Made by a program: the position numbers and the translations under genes. 64,000 nucleotides of DNA from Pedobacter ginsengisoli (GTDB lineage: Bacteria > Bacteroidota > Bacteroidia > Sphingobacteriales > Sphingobacteriaceae): the NCBI RefSeq assembly GCF_002736205.1, contig NZ_CP024091.1, positions 310,001-374,000 of the forward strand, given 5' to 3'. The notes under the pieces are model-generated. The model was not told where the DNA came from and ran no database searches. It saw only the letters and a program-made list of their open reading frames with translations. Below, piece by piece: positions 1-8,416 of this stretch (position 1 is its first letter; each line of letters begins with the position of its first letter).

Positions 1-1
1 A

Positions 2-2578
2 GAAAATGAATATCTGGGAATTCGCTTCGATGAATTGCACAGTTTGCATGGAAAGAATATTAGTAATGTAAAGGATAAACTGCTTGCATTACAACCCGTT
101 TTTGTGGCTGATAGAATTGAATATCGTTTACACGAGTATTTAAGAGGAATAGACTTGAATACGTTGCTTACGATGGTTGTGCCTGAAGATAAATGTAGCA
201 AGACCGATATGTTTTTGCCCCCGGGGGAATTGGAAGCAAAATTTAGTAAGTACGCTTTTATACTGGATAATACGCGGAAACTGATGGATGGCTGTAAGAT
301 GGACTATGAGAAGGGAAAAGTTCGCTTAAATAGGAAAACCTTTACAGGGAGTAAGAATGACGATAAATCATTGCTTGAAAAGCTGGCGATGGAAGGTATG
401 GTATATCGTTACGGGAAGAGCAATAAAAAGGCATTAAAGAAGGTAGAGGATGAGTTGAAAGTGATTAATGACCTTGGATACTGTGCTTACTTTTTGATTA
501 CATGGGATATTATTCGTTATTCTATGGCTAAGGGATATTATCATGTGGGGAGGGGCTCTGGAGCTAATAGTACTGTAGCTTTTTGTTTGCGTATTACTGA
601 TGTAGACCCGTTGGAGCTTGACTTGTATTTTGAGCGTTTTTTGAATGCTCAACGTACTTCGCCTCCTGATTTTGATATTGATTATTCCTGGGACGAGCGT
701 GAAGATGTACAGGATTATATCTTTAAGCGTTACGGGAAAGCACATACTGCGTTGTTAGGCACAATGAGCACCTTTAAAGATCGCTCGGTTATCCGTGAAA
801 TTGGTAAAGTAATGGGGCTGCCAAAAGCGGAGATTGATGGTTTTACAGATCCGGCTAAAGCTGAGGAAAATAGAAAGAACCCTACTTTTGAAAAAATCAC
901 TGCTATATATGGAATGATGAAGGAGATGCCGAATCAAAGAAGCATTCATGCCGGTGGTGTGCTGATCTCGGAAGAGCCGATTACCTATTACACTGCACTG
1001 GATTTACCACCCAAAGGCATGCCTACTGTACAATGGGATATGTACGAGGCAGAGGTTATTGGATATGATAAATATGATATTTTAAGCCAAAGAGGAATAG
1101 GACATATTAAGGAAGCAGTGAGGTTGATAGAGGAAAACCAGCAACGTAAAATAGATATCCATCAGGTAAAAGTGTTTATGAAAGATGCTAATCTGAATGA
1201 CAAGCTAAAATCGGGCAATAGTATTGGGTGTTTTTATATAGAATCGCCTGCTATGCGACAATTGCTTACCAAGTTAGGCTGTGATAATTACATGACGCTG
1301 GTTGCAGCCAGCAGTATTATTAGACCAGGGGTTGCACAGTCGGGCATGATGAAGGCGTATATTCAGAATTTTCATGAGCCGGATAAAGTGCAATACCTGC
1401 ATCCGGTAATGAAGGAACAGTTGCAAGAAACTTTTGGTGTGATGGTTTATCAGGAAGATGTAATTAAGATCTGTATTCATTATGCGGGGATGGATGGTAC
1501 AGATGCCGATATTTTGAGGAGGGGGATGAGTGGGAAATATCGTTCGAAAATTGAATTTAATAGGCTGATAGAGAAGTTTCATGAAAGCGCTAAGGCTTTG
1601 GGGAGGCCAGAGGCTATTACAGCTGAGGTATGGAGGCAGGTGTTTTCTTTTGCGGGTTATAGTTTTTCTAAAGCACATTCGGCAAGTTTTGCAGTAGAGA
1701 GTTATCAGAGCTTATTTTTAAAAACTTATTACCCTCTGGAGTTTATGGTTGCTGTACTGAATAATTATGGCGGATTTTACACGCGATGGTTGTATGTTCA
1801 TGAATTACAGAAAGCTGGTGCAAAGGTGCATTTGCCTTGTGTAAATATAAGTACGTCTGTAGTATCTATTACGGGAACGGATGCTTATTTGGGGCTTATT
1901 GGTATACAGGGGCTTGAAAATAAGTATATAGAACTAATTCCTGAAGAGGTTAGACGAAATGGTGTATTTACTGATCTCGAAGATTTTGTGAAACGTACAG
2001 GAGTGGGCTTGGAACAGGCAATTATTTTGATTAGGGTGGGGGCTTTAAGGTTTACAGGTAAGAGTAAGAAAACTTTGTTGTGGGAGGTGCATATGATGCT
2101 GAGCGGTAAGGCTAAGCCCCTTAATTATGCAGAACTTTTTCGTCTGGAAAGCAAACATTATACATTGCCGGAATTGGTTAATACCGAACTTGAAGATGCT
2201 TATCATGAGTTGGAACTGCTTGGGTTTCCTTTATCACTTTCGATGTTTGATCTGTTGAAAACCCCATACAGAGGAGATGTACGTACGAATAACCTGATTC
2301 AATATGTTGGACAAACAGTAAAAATGGTAGGGCTGTATGTCTGCGAAAAAACTGTACATACCAAAAATAATAAGAAAATGTGGTTTGGTACTTTCCTGGA
2401 TGCAGATGGGAATTTCTTTGATACTACGCATTTTCCTAACAATACGCCTGTTTATCCTTTTAGGGGAAAGGGTTGTTACCTGATATTAGGGAAGGTAGTG
2501 GAGGATTTTGGTTTCCCAAGCGTTGAGGTAATCAGATTTGCAAAGCTGCCTATTGTTGATAATCCGGTGATGGCTTAA
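2..2578 (+). CDS. dnaE: DNA polymerase III alpha subunit, short error-prone type (5' end outside window)
   Basis: This is the C-terminal part of a C-family replicative-type DNA polymerase; the reading frame is open to base 2, so the gene starts upstream and a TTG at 35 is not its start. About 859 residues are present. The tail of the PHP domain is followed by the palm with GRGSGA, the acidic motif PDFDID (Asp codons at 668, 674 and 680) and, further on, the Asp in KYDIL that fits the third catalytic carboxylate. HAGGVLIS and finger motifs follow, and an OB-fold-like end closes the protein. The short total length and early ending after the OB fold resemble the error-prone DnaE class that works with Y-family polymerases in damage tolerance, rather than the roughly 1,400-residue main polymerase. 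The mutagenic role is inference, because the upstream partner genes are not in the window. Confidence 0.9.
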   Translation, partial: ENEYLGIRFDELHSLHGKNISNVKDKLLALQPVFVADRIEYRLHEYLRGIDLNTLLTMVVPEDKCSKTDMFLPPGELEAKFSKYAFILDNTRKLMDGCKMDYEKGKVRLNRKTFTGSKNDDKSLLEKLAMEGMVYRYGKSNKKALKKVEDELKVINDLGYCAYFLITWDIIRYSMAKGYYHVGRGSGANSTVAFCLRITDVDPLELDLYFERFLNAQRTSPPDFDIDYSWDEREDVQDYIFKRYGKAHTALLGTMSTFKDRSVIREIGKVMGLPKAEIDGFTDPAKAEENRKNPTFEKITAIYGMMKEMPNQRSIHAGGVLISEEPITYYTALDLPPKGMPTVQWDMYEAEVIGYDKYDILSQRGIGHIKEAVRLIEENQQRKIDIHQVKVFMKDANLNDKLKSGNSIGCFYIESPAMRQLLTKLGCDNYMTLVAASSIIRPGVAQSGMMKAYIQNFHEPDKVQYLHPVMKEQLQETFGVMVYQEDVIKICIHYAGMDGTDADILRRGMSGKYRSKIEFNRLIEKFHESAKALGRPEAITAEVWRQVFSFAGYSFSKAHSASFAVESYQSLFLKTYYPLEFMVAVLNNYGGFYTRWLYVHELQKAGAKVHLPCVNISTSVVSITGTDAYLGLIGIQGLENKYIELIPEEVRRNGVFTDLEDFVKRTGVGLEQAIILIRVGALRFTGKSKKTLLWEVHMMLSGKAKPLNYAELFRLESKHYTLPELVNTELEDAYHELELLGFPLSLSMFDLLKTPYRGDVRTNNLIQYVGQTVKMVGLYVCEKTVHTKNNKKMWFGTFLDADGNFFDTTHFPNNTPVYPFRGKGCYLILGKVVEDFGFPSVEVIRFAKLPIVDNPVMA

Positions 2579-2920
2579 TTTAGAGCGTAATTGATAAGAT
2601 CTGGCAGATTTAATTAAATACAAAATTTGGAATTTTATTTTTTATGGATGATAACGCCAAACAAAAAATTGCTGTAAAGTTAATAGCCGGAAAAAGTGCG
2701 GAATGTATGATATTCTTTGTTTTTGAATTGGAAGAGTGAGACTTTTGTTAATAGAATTGTGCGCCTAAATTGTAGTCTCATAAATAAATTTTTGTTTAGC
2801 ACTTTTCTTTAATTATGTCTATCTAGATTTGTAGACATGCTTATATTTGGTTTTTAGGCATTGTTGTTCCTGCATCGAACAGCAATGCCTTCTTTAAAAA
2901 CTTGCTGCCGGGAATTTTTA
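2579..2920. other. Intergenic region between convergent genes, with two inverted repeats
   Basis: The 342 bases between the polymerase and the permease carry no gene I can support. A 31-codon open frame lies at 2644-2739 but has no recognisable content. One inverted repeat has arms at 2815-2821 and 2832-2838 (ATGTCTA / TAGACAT) around a TCTAGATTTG loop. A second, longer one lies at 2856-2890 and is listed separately. Confidence 0.5.
2856..2890 (-). terminator. Hairpin downstream of the permease gene
   Basis: AGGCATTGTTGTT and AACAGCAATGCCT pair with a single mismatch around a 9-base loop. The hairpin sits about 30 bases past the stop codon of the minus-strand permease and between two convergent genes. 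It lacks a good T-run on either strand, so it is only a weak terminator candidate. Confidence 0.35.
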
Positions 2921-4219
2921 TCAGTTGTCTTGATTCAATTTGGAGGTATGTTTTGTATCCTTCATAAAAATATACACCACTAAGGAAATAAAAATACAAA
3001 TGGTAATGTACCAATAATAGTATTCTTCATGGTGCCAGTTTTTTAATTGCAGGGCAATATATTCTGCAGATCCACCGAAAATAGCAACGGTTAATGCGTA
3101 AGGTAATCCAACACCAAGCGCTCTAACCTCTGCAGGAAATAATTCGGCCTTTACCACTGCATTTATACTTGTATAACCACTAACAATGATTAGCGCAATC
3201 ATTAAAAGAAAAAATGCCTGCCATTGTGATGTGGTATGGCTTAGCGCGGTGAGTAATGGAACTGTACATACTGTACCTGATACACCGAAGGCTATGAGAA
3301 GTGGCCGCCTTCCTATTTTGTCTGATAGGGCTCCGAAGACAGGTTGTAAACATGCAAAGATGAATAGTGTTAAAAAAGACATCAATGTTGATTGTTCTTT
3401 TGTCATGTGAACAGTGTTGACCAGGAATTTTTGCATGTAAGTTGTGTAGGTATAAAAGGCCAGAGTACCTCCTAATGTGAGTCCTATTACTGTTATTACT
3501 GCTTTGGGATGTTTTAATAATTCTTTTATAGTTCCTTTTTTATCATCTTTTCGTTGCTTTTGGTTTTCGAATGCTCTTGTTTCGTCAAGGTTTTTTCTAA
3601 GGTAAAGTGCGACAATAGAAAGGATTGCCCCGAATATGAATGGGATGCGCCAACCCCATTCCTGAAGTTGATCTTCGGAGAGTAGTAATCTTTGCAGAAT
3701 TAATTGAATGGCAAGGGCAAGTAATTGGCCGCCGATGAGGGTTACATATTGAAAACTGGAATAGAATCCGCGCCTGTTTTTTGTGGCCATTTCACTTAAG
3801 TAGGTTGCAGATACTCCATACTCGCCGCCAACGCTTAAGCCCTGAAGTAGTCTTGCTGTTAACAACACGATGGGGGCCATAATACCAATAGTTTTGTAGG
3901 TTGGAGTTAGCGCGATTAGAAAAGAGCCCAGCGACATTAATAATACTGAAAGTGTCATGGATTGTTTACGGCCAATACGATCGGCAATACGCCCAAAAAT
4001 ATACCCCCCAAGTGGGCGCATTAAAAATCCTAAAGCAAATATTCCTGCCGTATTTATTAGTTGTACAGTAGGATTGCCTTGTGGGAAAAAGGAAGCAGAA
4101 AAATAAATTGCGAAAGCAGAATAAGCGTACCAATCGTACCATTCTACAAGATTACCTATTGAACCGCCAAAAATGGCCTTTAGTCTTCTTGCCGAGATTT
4201 TGTCGTCATTTTTTACCAT
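2921..4219 (-). CDS. kgtP: MHS-family MFS transporter, alpha-ketoglutarate permease-like
   Basis: This is a 432-residue, 12-helix proton symporter of the metabolite:H+ symporter branch of the major facilitator superfamily, acting in the inner membrane. From memory of the family it follows E. coli KgtP nearly along its whole length: the N-terminal GNLVEWYDWY motif, GFLMRPLGGYIFGRIADR, LLQGLSVGGEYG, FQYVTLIGGQLLAL, LSDKIGRR and the C-terminal VRALGVGLPYAL. The length equals the usual 432 when the ATG at 4219 is used. A TTG five codons further upstream is also open but less likely. 2-Oxoglutarate uptake is the expected role; other dicarboxylates or osmolytes carried by MHS relatives cannot be excluded. 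The gene stands alone, convergent with the polymerase gene and divergent from the small gene at 4336. Confidence 0.85.
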   Translation of the reverse strand: MVKNDDKISARRLKAIFGGSIGNLVEWYDWYAYSAFAIYFSASFFPQGNPTVQLINTAGIFALGFLMRPLGGYIFGRIADRIGRKQSMTLSVLLMSLGSFLIALTPTYKTIGIMAPIVLLTARLLQGLSVGGEYGVSATYLSEMATKNRRGFYSSFQYVTLIGGQLLALAIQLILQRLLLSEDQLQEWGWRIPFIFGAILSIVALYLRKNLDETRAFENQKQRKDDKKGTIKELLKHPKAVITVIGLTLGGTLAFYTYTTYMQKFLVNTVHMTKEQSTLMSFLTLFIFACLQPVFGALSDKIGRRPLLIAFGVSGTVCTVPLLTALSHTTSQWQAFFLLMIALIIVSGYTSINAVVKAELFPAEVRALGVGLPYALTVAIFGGSAEYIALQLKNWHHEEYYYWYITICIFISLVVYIFMKDTKHTSKLNQDN

Positions 4220-4335
4220 AGGTTTAATACTCAAATGTATGTAATATAATTATCATCGTAAGGATTTGAGGTTGTATGATGAATGAATTAATTTGTATCT
4301 TGTATTGTTTATTTTATACACTAAAGCAGTAAGTT

Positions 4336-4527
4336 ATGAACCAAAAAGAAATCAACGACGAGTATGTTAATGCAGTTAACAAGATCGAGACTATTCTTAA
4401 ATTCGATAAACACGTTTATCCTACGGCTACAGACTTTATAGGTCATCTTTTAAAACTATCTAAAAGCCATCATTTTGAAGTGTTGACAAAAGATGGCTCT
4501 AAGTTGGAAGACGCTATTAATGGATAG
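4336..4527 (+). CDS. Small hypothetical protein (63 residues)
   Basis: A 63-residue soluble, charged protein with no signal peptide and no family I recognise. It starts MNQKEINDEYVNAVNKIE and looks mostly helical in its first half, with a His-containing middle (KSHHFEV). It lies alone between the divergent permease and the DUF1684 gene, 56 bases before the latter. Codon use resembles its neighbours and the length argues for a real gene, but nothing here assigns a function. Confidence 0.5.
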   Translation: MNQKEINDEYVNAVNKIETILKFDKHVYPTATDFIGHLLKLSKSHHFEVLTKDGSKLEDAING

Positions 4528-4583
4528 ATAAAAACAGTTTCTAATATATAAAATGATAGCTTTGTAAGCTAGATTTTAATGAT

Positions 4584-5192
4584 ATGATTAGATATTGCTT
4601 TATACTGTTTATGATGATTCAATTGAACAGTTTTGCACAAGATTATAAGGCACAGATTGCAACTCACCGTGAAAATTACAAAGAAGATTTTTTGAAGGAT
4701 ACCCGTTCACCACTAAAGAAAGATGATCTAAAGAATTTACATTTTTTTGAGGCTGATAGTAATTATAGGGTAAGTGCTAAAATAGAGCTTTTGATGAACG
4801 AAACGCCGTTTCAAATGCCAACTTATACAGGCACAAGCAGGGAGTATATCCGTTACGCAATCCTTGGTTTCAAATTAAATGGCGAACCTCAGAAGCTCAC
4901 TATATATAAGAGTATTTCGTTATCTAAAATTGCGGAATATAAGGACCATTTATTTTTGCCATTTACTGATGAAACCAATTCTGAGGAATCATATGGCGGT
5001 GGAAGATATATTGATCTAAGCAGCCAAGATATTAAAGGGAATTTTATTGAAGTTGATTTTAATAAGGCGTACAATCCTTATTGTGCTTATAGCGATGGTT
5101 ATCAATGTCCTAAACCTCCGGCAGAAAATGACCTGAAACTTAAGGTTAAAGCTGGTGAAATGATTTATACAGGAGATAAAAAGCATAAGTAA
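4584..5192 (+). CDS. DUF1684 domain-containing exported protein
   Basis: A 202-residue protein with an N-terminal signal peptide ending near SFAQ (residues 1-19). The DUF1684 signature is clear: the SPLKKDDLKNLHFFEAD region near residue 40, a TYTG...REYIRY strand, the SYGGGRYIDL motif and the closing FNKAYNPYCAYSDGY...CPKPPAEN stretch. The family is widespread and usually exported, and its biochemical role is unknown. A TAGCTTTG at 4557-4564 fits the Bacteroidetes -7 element 20 bases before the start, so the gene may have its own promoter. The C-terminal Cys pair (PYC...QCP) is a family feature. Confidence 0.85.
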   Translation: MIRYCFILFMMIQLNSFAQDYKAQIATHRENYKEDFLKDTRSPLKKDDLKNLHFFEADSNYRVSAKIELLMNETPFQMPTYTGTSREYIRYAILGFKLNGEPQKLTIYKSISLSKIAEYKDHLFLPFTDETNSEESYGGGRYIDLSSQDIKGNFIEVDFNKAYNPYCAYSDGYQCPKPPAENDLKLKVKAGEMIYTGDKKHK

Positions 5193-5290
5193 TTATTTTT
5201 TTATTTTAAAAAACAGACTGCCATAGGGTTGTCAGTAGGGGTAGTTTTCTTTGTATAAGAAATAAGATTAACTACTAAAAACACTACATT

Positions 5291-5812
5291 ATGACTACGA
5301 TTAACACAGCCACGGAGACAATTTTAGCACCTTTATTTATTAACTCTAATGACCTTTTAAACCATTGGCAGGGACACCGCAGAGTAACAAGACGTGTAAT
5401 TGAGGCTTTTCCGGAAGATGAATTATTTAATTATTCTATTGGTGGAATGCGGCCTTTCGCAGGTTTGATTAGTGAAATTACGAGTATGTCTGGTCCGGGA
5501 GTAAAAGGTATTGCTACTGATGAGTGGACAACTATTAATGAAATGGATCATCATACAGGAAAGACTGAGGTGAATTCAAAGGATGCATTGTTGATGGAAT
5601 GGGATAGGATTACTGATGAGATTAATACTTTTTGGGCACAGATTCCTACTGAGAAATTTCAGGAAGTAGTATTGGCTTTTGGTCAATATGAGGGGGAGGC
5701 ATATGGAATTATCCTTTACTTTATTGATAACGAGATTCACCACCGTGCACAGGGTACTGTTTATCTGCGCAGTTTAGGTATTGAGCCACCTGCATTTTGG
5801 AACAGAGATTAA
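5291..5812 (+). CDS. DinB-superfamily protein
   Basis: A 173-residue four-helix-bundle protein of the DinB/YfiT-like putative metalloenzyme superfamily. The LNHWQGHRRVTRRVIEAFP opening, the GMRPFAGLISEI helix and the C-terminal EIHHRAQGTVYLRSLG helix are typical. In many relatives three His bind a metal, one in the second helix and two in the last. Here the last helix has His150-His151, but the second-helix position reads LISEI, with Glu62 where His is common, so metal binding may differ. This family is not the Y-family polymerase also called DinB. The stop codon lies 17 bases before the AlkB-like gene, suggesting co-transcription. Confidence 0.8.
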   Translation: MTTINTATETILAPLFINSNDLLNHWQGHRRVTRRVIEAFPEDELFNYSIGGMRPFAGLISEITSMSGPGVKGIATDEWTTINEMDHHTGKTEVNSKDALLMEWDRITDEINTFWAQIPTEKFQEVVLAFGQYEGEAYGIILYFIDNEIHHRAQGTVYLRSLGIEPPAFWNRD

Positions 5813-5829
5813 TTGCCTAAATTGCATGC

Positions 5830-6432
5830 ATGGAAAAAATCTATGGTGATCATGTAAATCTTTTAACTATACCCGGTGAAGCATTTTTTCATCCGGGTTT
5901 TTTTATGGAGGATGATAGCTATATGTATCTGGATAGGTTAACAGAAGAGGTTGAATGGAAACAGGAACCCATAAAGATTTTCGGAAAAACTGTTCTTCAG
6001 CCTCGCTTTACTGCCTTTTATGGCAACGATGATGTAAGTTATACTTATTCTGGTATTACCATGAATGCTTTGCCTTGGACAACTACCTTACAACGAATAA
6101 AAGAAAGTATTGAAACTACTTTTGAAACTAAATTTAACGCCTGCCTGTTGAATCATTATCGAGACGGTAAGGATTATATGGGCTGGCATAGAGATAATGA
6201 GCGAAACCTGGGTAAATTTCCTGTAATTGCCTCAGTAAGTTTTGGAGCTTCAAGGATTTTTCAATTTAGGAATTATAAAGATAAATTGCCAATTGTTTCT
6301 ATTGAGTTGACCCATGGAAGCTTGTTGATAATGAAAGGGGAGACCCAGCATTATTGGGAGCACAGACTCCCTAAAACGGTAGTTGAAACTCAACCAAGAA
6401 TTAATTTGACTTTTAGAATGATTAAATCATAG
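5830..6432 (+). CDS. AlkB-like Fe(II)/2-oxoglutarate-dependent dioxygenase
   Basis: A 200-residue oxidative demethylase-like protein of the AlkB superfamily, closest in layout to the ALKBH2/3 group. The iron ligands are visible: His120 and Asp122 in GWHRDNE, and His178 in YWEHRLPK. Arg190 and Arg196 in PRINLTFR are the expected 2-oxoglutarate-binding and family arginines. NHYRDGKDYMGWH and SFGASRIFQFR complete the signature. Known members repair 1-methyladenine and 3-methylcytosine in DNA or RNA, and that role is expected here in the cytoplasm. It follows the DinB-like gene by 17 bases and probably shares its transcript. All key residues are intact. Confidence 0.9.
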   Translation: MEKIYGDHVNLLTIPGEAFFHPGFFMEDDSYMYLDRLTEEVEWKQEPIKIFGKTVLQPRFTAFYGNDDVSYTYSGITMNALPWTTTLQRIKESIETTFETKFNACLLNHYRDGKDYMGWHRDNERNLGKFPVIASVSFGASRIFQFRNYKDKLPIVSIELTHGSLLIMKGETQHYWEHRLPKTVVETQPRINLTFRMIKS

Positions 6433-6522
6433 GATCTGGTATTTGTTAATAGAAGAAAGCGAAATGTTTGTTGGAATTAAGTCAGAAAAGTATTTGAAAT
6501 TTTAATTGTATCTTAAACCCAT

Positions 6523-6544
6523 TACTTTTGTTAACACTGTTAAC
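6523..6544 (+). promoter_or_regulatory. Promoter -7 element with overlapping palindromic operator for the TetR gene
   Basis: TACTTTTG at 6523-6530 matches the Bacteroidetes -7 consensus TAnnTTTG. The last base begins a perfect 15-base palindrome, GTTAACACTGTTAAC (6530-6544). A palindrome at the expected transcription start, 15 bases before a TetR-family start codon, is the classic place for an autorepression site. No well-spaced -33 element is obvious. Confidence 0.55.
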
Positions 6545-6559
6545 TAAAATTAAACCAGT

Positions 6560-7165
6560 ATGGGAATTGCAGAACGTAAAATCAGACAAAGAGAAGAATT
6601 CAGATCGAGTATTCTGGAAGCTGCATGGCTACAGGTGCTAACTGACGGCTGGCAATCTTTATCTATTCGTAAAATTGCGGATGCCATTGAATACAGTATT
6701 CCGGTTATTTACAATCATTTTGAAAATAAAGAAGCTATTCTTTTGGAATTTACTAAAGAGGGCTTTCAAAAATTGGCAGATGCGCTTGTTGAAGTGAAGA
6801 ACAAGCACACTAAACCATCGGAACAACTAGAGGCTATGGCGCATGCTTACTGGGATTTTGCTTTTGAACACAAGGAGTACTATCAGTTGATGTTTGGTCT
6901 TGGGATACCTGCATGTGAAATGGTAAATCAAATTGCCGAAATGAAACATATGACAGGTATTATGATAACTACTATTCAAGAGGCAATTGCTTTAGGTGGC
7001 AATACCGAAATCAACTATTTTTTAAAATATCATACCTACCTTTCCATTTTGCATGGTTTGGTTTCAATAGAGATGATTCAGAAGGTTGGAAAACCTGATC
7101 CAGAGAAGAAATTGATCCTTCAGGATGCGATTTCTGGATTTATTAAATCATTTACAAATAATTAA
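6560..7165 (+). CDS. TetR/AcrR-family transcriptional regulator
   Basis: A 201-residue one-component regulator. The N-terminal helix-turn-helix occupies about residues 14-60, with the recognition region SIRKIADAIEYSIPVIYNHF and the FENKEAILLEF linker characteristic of TetR proteins. The remaining all-helical part would bind a small ligand and form the dimer; a PF13305-type ligand domain is possible but not assured. The palindrome immediately upstream suggests that it represses itself. The DoxX and LEA-lipoprotein genes follow in the same direction, with a single GTTAAC half-site at 7189-7194 before doxX, so they may be co-regulated. Confidence 0.88.
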   Translation: MGIAERKIRQREEFRSSILEAAWLQVLTDGWQSLSIRKIADAIEYSIPVIYNHFENKEAILLEFTKEGFQKLADALVEVKNKHTKPSEQLEAMAHAYWDFAFEHKEYYQLMFGLGIPACEMVNQIAEMKHMTGIMITTIQEAIALGGNTEINYFLKYHTYLSILHGLVSIEMIQKVGKPDPEKKLILQDAISGFIKSFTNN

Positions 7166-7214
7166 TTTCTAAAATTTCTATATTTATCGTTAACTGAAAA
7201 CTGAAAGTTTAAAC

Positions 7215-7646
7215 ATGAGAAAACTATTTAACACTAATTTTAACAATGAAGGCGTACATTTTATGCTTCTTATTACCCGTATTGCCGTTGCTGCGTTTAT
7301 GCTTACCCATGGCCTTCAGAAATTACCGTGGCTTTTAGCCGGGGGTGAGATTCAGTTTGCAGATCCTATAGGTCTTGGTCAGGCTACATCTCTTGTATTA
7401 ACTGTATTTGCAGAAGTTGTATGTTCTGTTTTGATTTTATTAGGGTTGGGAACCAGACTTGCAGTAATACCTTTGATAATACTCATGCTTGTTGCTGTTC
7501 TTATTATTCATGCACCAGATGCATTTGAGAAAAAAGAGCTTGGATTACATTTTCTGGTTACCTACTTGTTTTTACTTGTTGCCGGTTCAGGTAAGTATAG
7601 TGTAGATCATTTAATAAGCCGTAATAGTAATAGCCGTAGACGATAA
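7215..7646 (+). CDS. DoxX-family membrane protein
   Basis: A 143-residue inner-membrane protein with four predicted membrane helices. The family features are LLITRIAVAAFMLTHGLQKL in the first helix, FAEVVCSVLILLGLGTRLA in the middle, and the HAPDAFEKKELGLHFLVTYLF loop before the last helix. DoxX relatives are loosely tied to quinone and thiol redox chemistry or to membrane stress, but most have no proven function. It lies 49 bases after the TetR gene and 48 before the lipoprotein gene, which fits a short operon. Confidence 0.8.
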   Translation: MRKLFNTNFNNEGVHFMLLITRIAVAAFMLTHGLQKLPWLLAGGEIQFADPIGLGQATSLVLTVFAEVVCSVLILLGLGTRLAVIPLIILMLVAVLIIHAPDAFEKKELGLHFLVTYLFLLVAGSGKYSVDHLISRNSNSRRR

Positions 7647-7694
7647 TGAAAAATCGATTTGTATAATTTTTCTGAATAATCCGTTATAGCTGTT

Positions 7695-8294
7695 ATGAAA
7701 AAGATATTATTAATTTGCCTGATGGCGATGGGGATAGCTGGTTGTGGCATAAATAAGCAGGCTCAACAGATAAAAGCTCTTGAAAGATGTAAATACAGGA
7801 TCACTTCGGCTGATGAGATCAGTTTGGCTGGTGCTGATGTAAAAAAGATGATCAATAACCAGGATATTAATCTGGGTAGCCTTCCGGGGCTTGCTCTTGG
7901 ATTGTTGAGAAGGGATATTCCATTAAGAGCGCGCTTGAACCTGGAAGTGAAAAATCCTACTGGCAATGATGCTTCAATTAATCAGTTTGAGTATAAAATA
8001 TTAATAAACAGACAGGAGCTTGCCACAGGTTTTGTAAATCAGGAAGTAAATGTAACTGCAGGACAAGCTACTGTAGTGCCCGTTGATATGGAGGTGAATG
8101 TTTATCCGTTTATTTCTGACAGCAAAGTAATGAGAGAGATCACTGATTTTGTTCAGTCAGGGAAAAATGGACCTGAAAAGAAAGGGATACTTACACTTAA
8201 AATCAGACCAAGTATTAAAGTTGCCGGAGGATTAGTGAAGTATCCAGGCTTTATTACTATTGATAAGGAAGTTAGCAGTAAGATTCTCCTATAA
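7695..8294 (+). CDS. LEA type 2 (LEA14-like) lipoprotein
   Basis: A 199-residue lipoprotein: the signal ends in GIAGC with Cys17 as lipid attachment site. The mature part carries the LEA14/WHy-like beta-sandwich pattern, with LRARLNLEVKNPTGNDASINQFEYKILIN, the strand ending in LATGFVN, and VPVDMEVNVYPF. LEA type 2 domains bind hydrophobic surfaces or membranes and are linked to desiccation or stress in some species; the role here is not known. It is the last gene of the group beginning with the TetR regulator and is followed by a 122-base gap. Confidence 0.75.
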   Translation: MKKILLICLMAMGIAGCGINKQAQQIKALERCKYRITSADEISLAGADVKKMINNQDINLGSLPGLALGLLRRDIPLRARLNLEVKNPTGNDASINQFEYKILINRQELATGFVNQEVNVTAGQATVVPVDMEVNVYPFISDSKVMREITDFVQSGKNGPEKKGILTLKIRPSIKVAGGLVKYPGFITIDKEVSSKILL

Positions 8295-8416
8295 GAACCG
8301 TAGTATTTTTGCAGGATTGTTACGGATTTAAGTTTTCAATAACACTTGGGATTAATGTTTTTTAATTATTTTCGGGCTATCTAGAGTTTACATAAAATGT
8401 AATCTAAGATGTTTAT

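Noticed and set aside
35..37. TTG as start of the first gene
   Set aside because: The frame is open to the window edge and the protein lacks most of its PHP domain, so the gene begins upstream.
1274..1678. 134-codon minus-strand frame inside the polymerase gene
   Set aside because: Lies fully antisense to a strongly supported gene, with a composition typical of a mirrored reading frame.
2644..2739. 31-codon open frame in the first intergenic region
   Set aside because: Too short, no recognisable motif, no overlap or coupling with a neighbour; could be chance.
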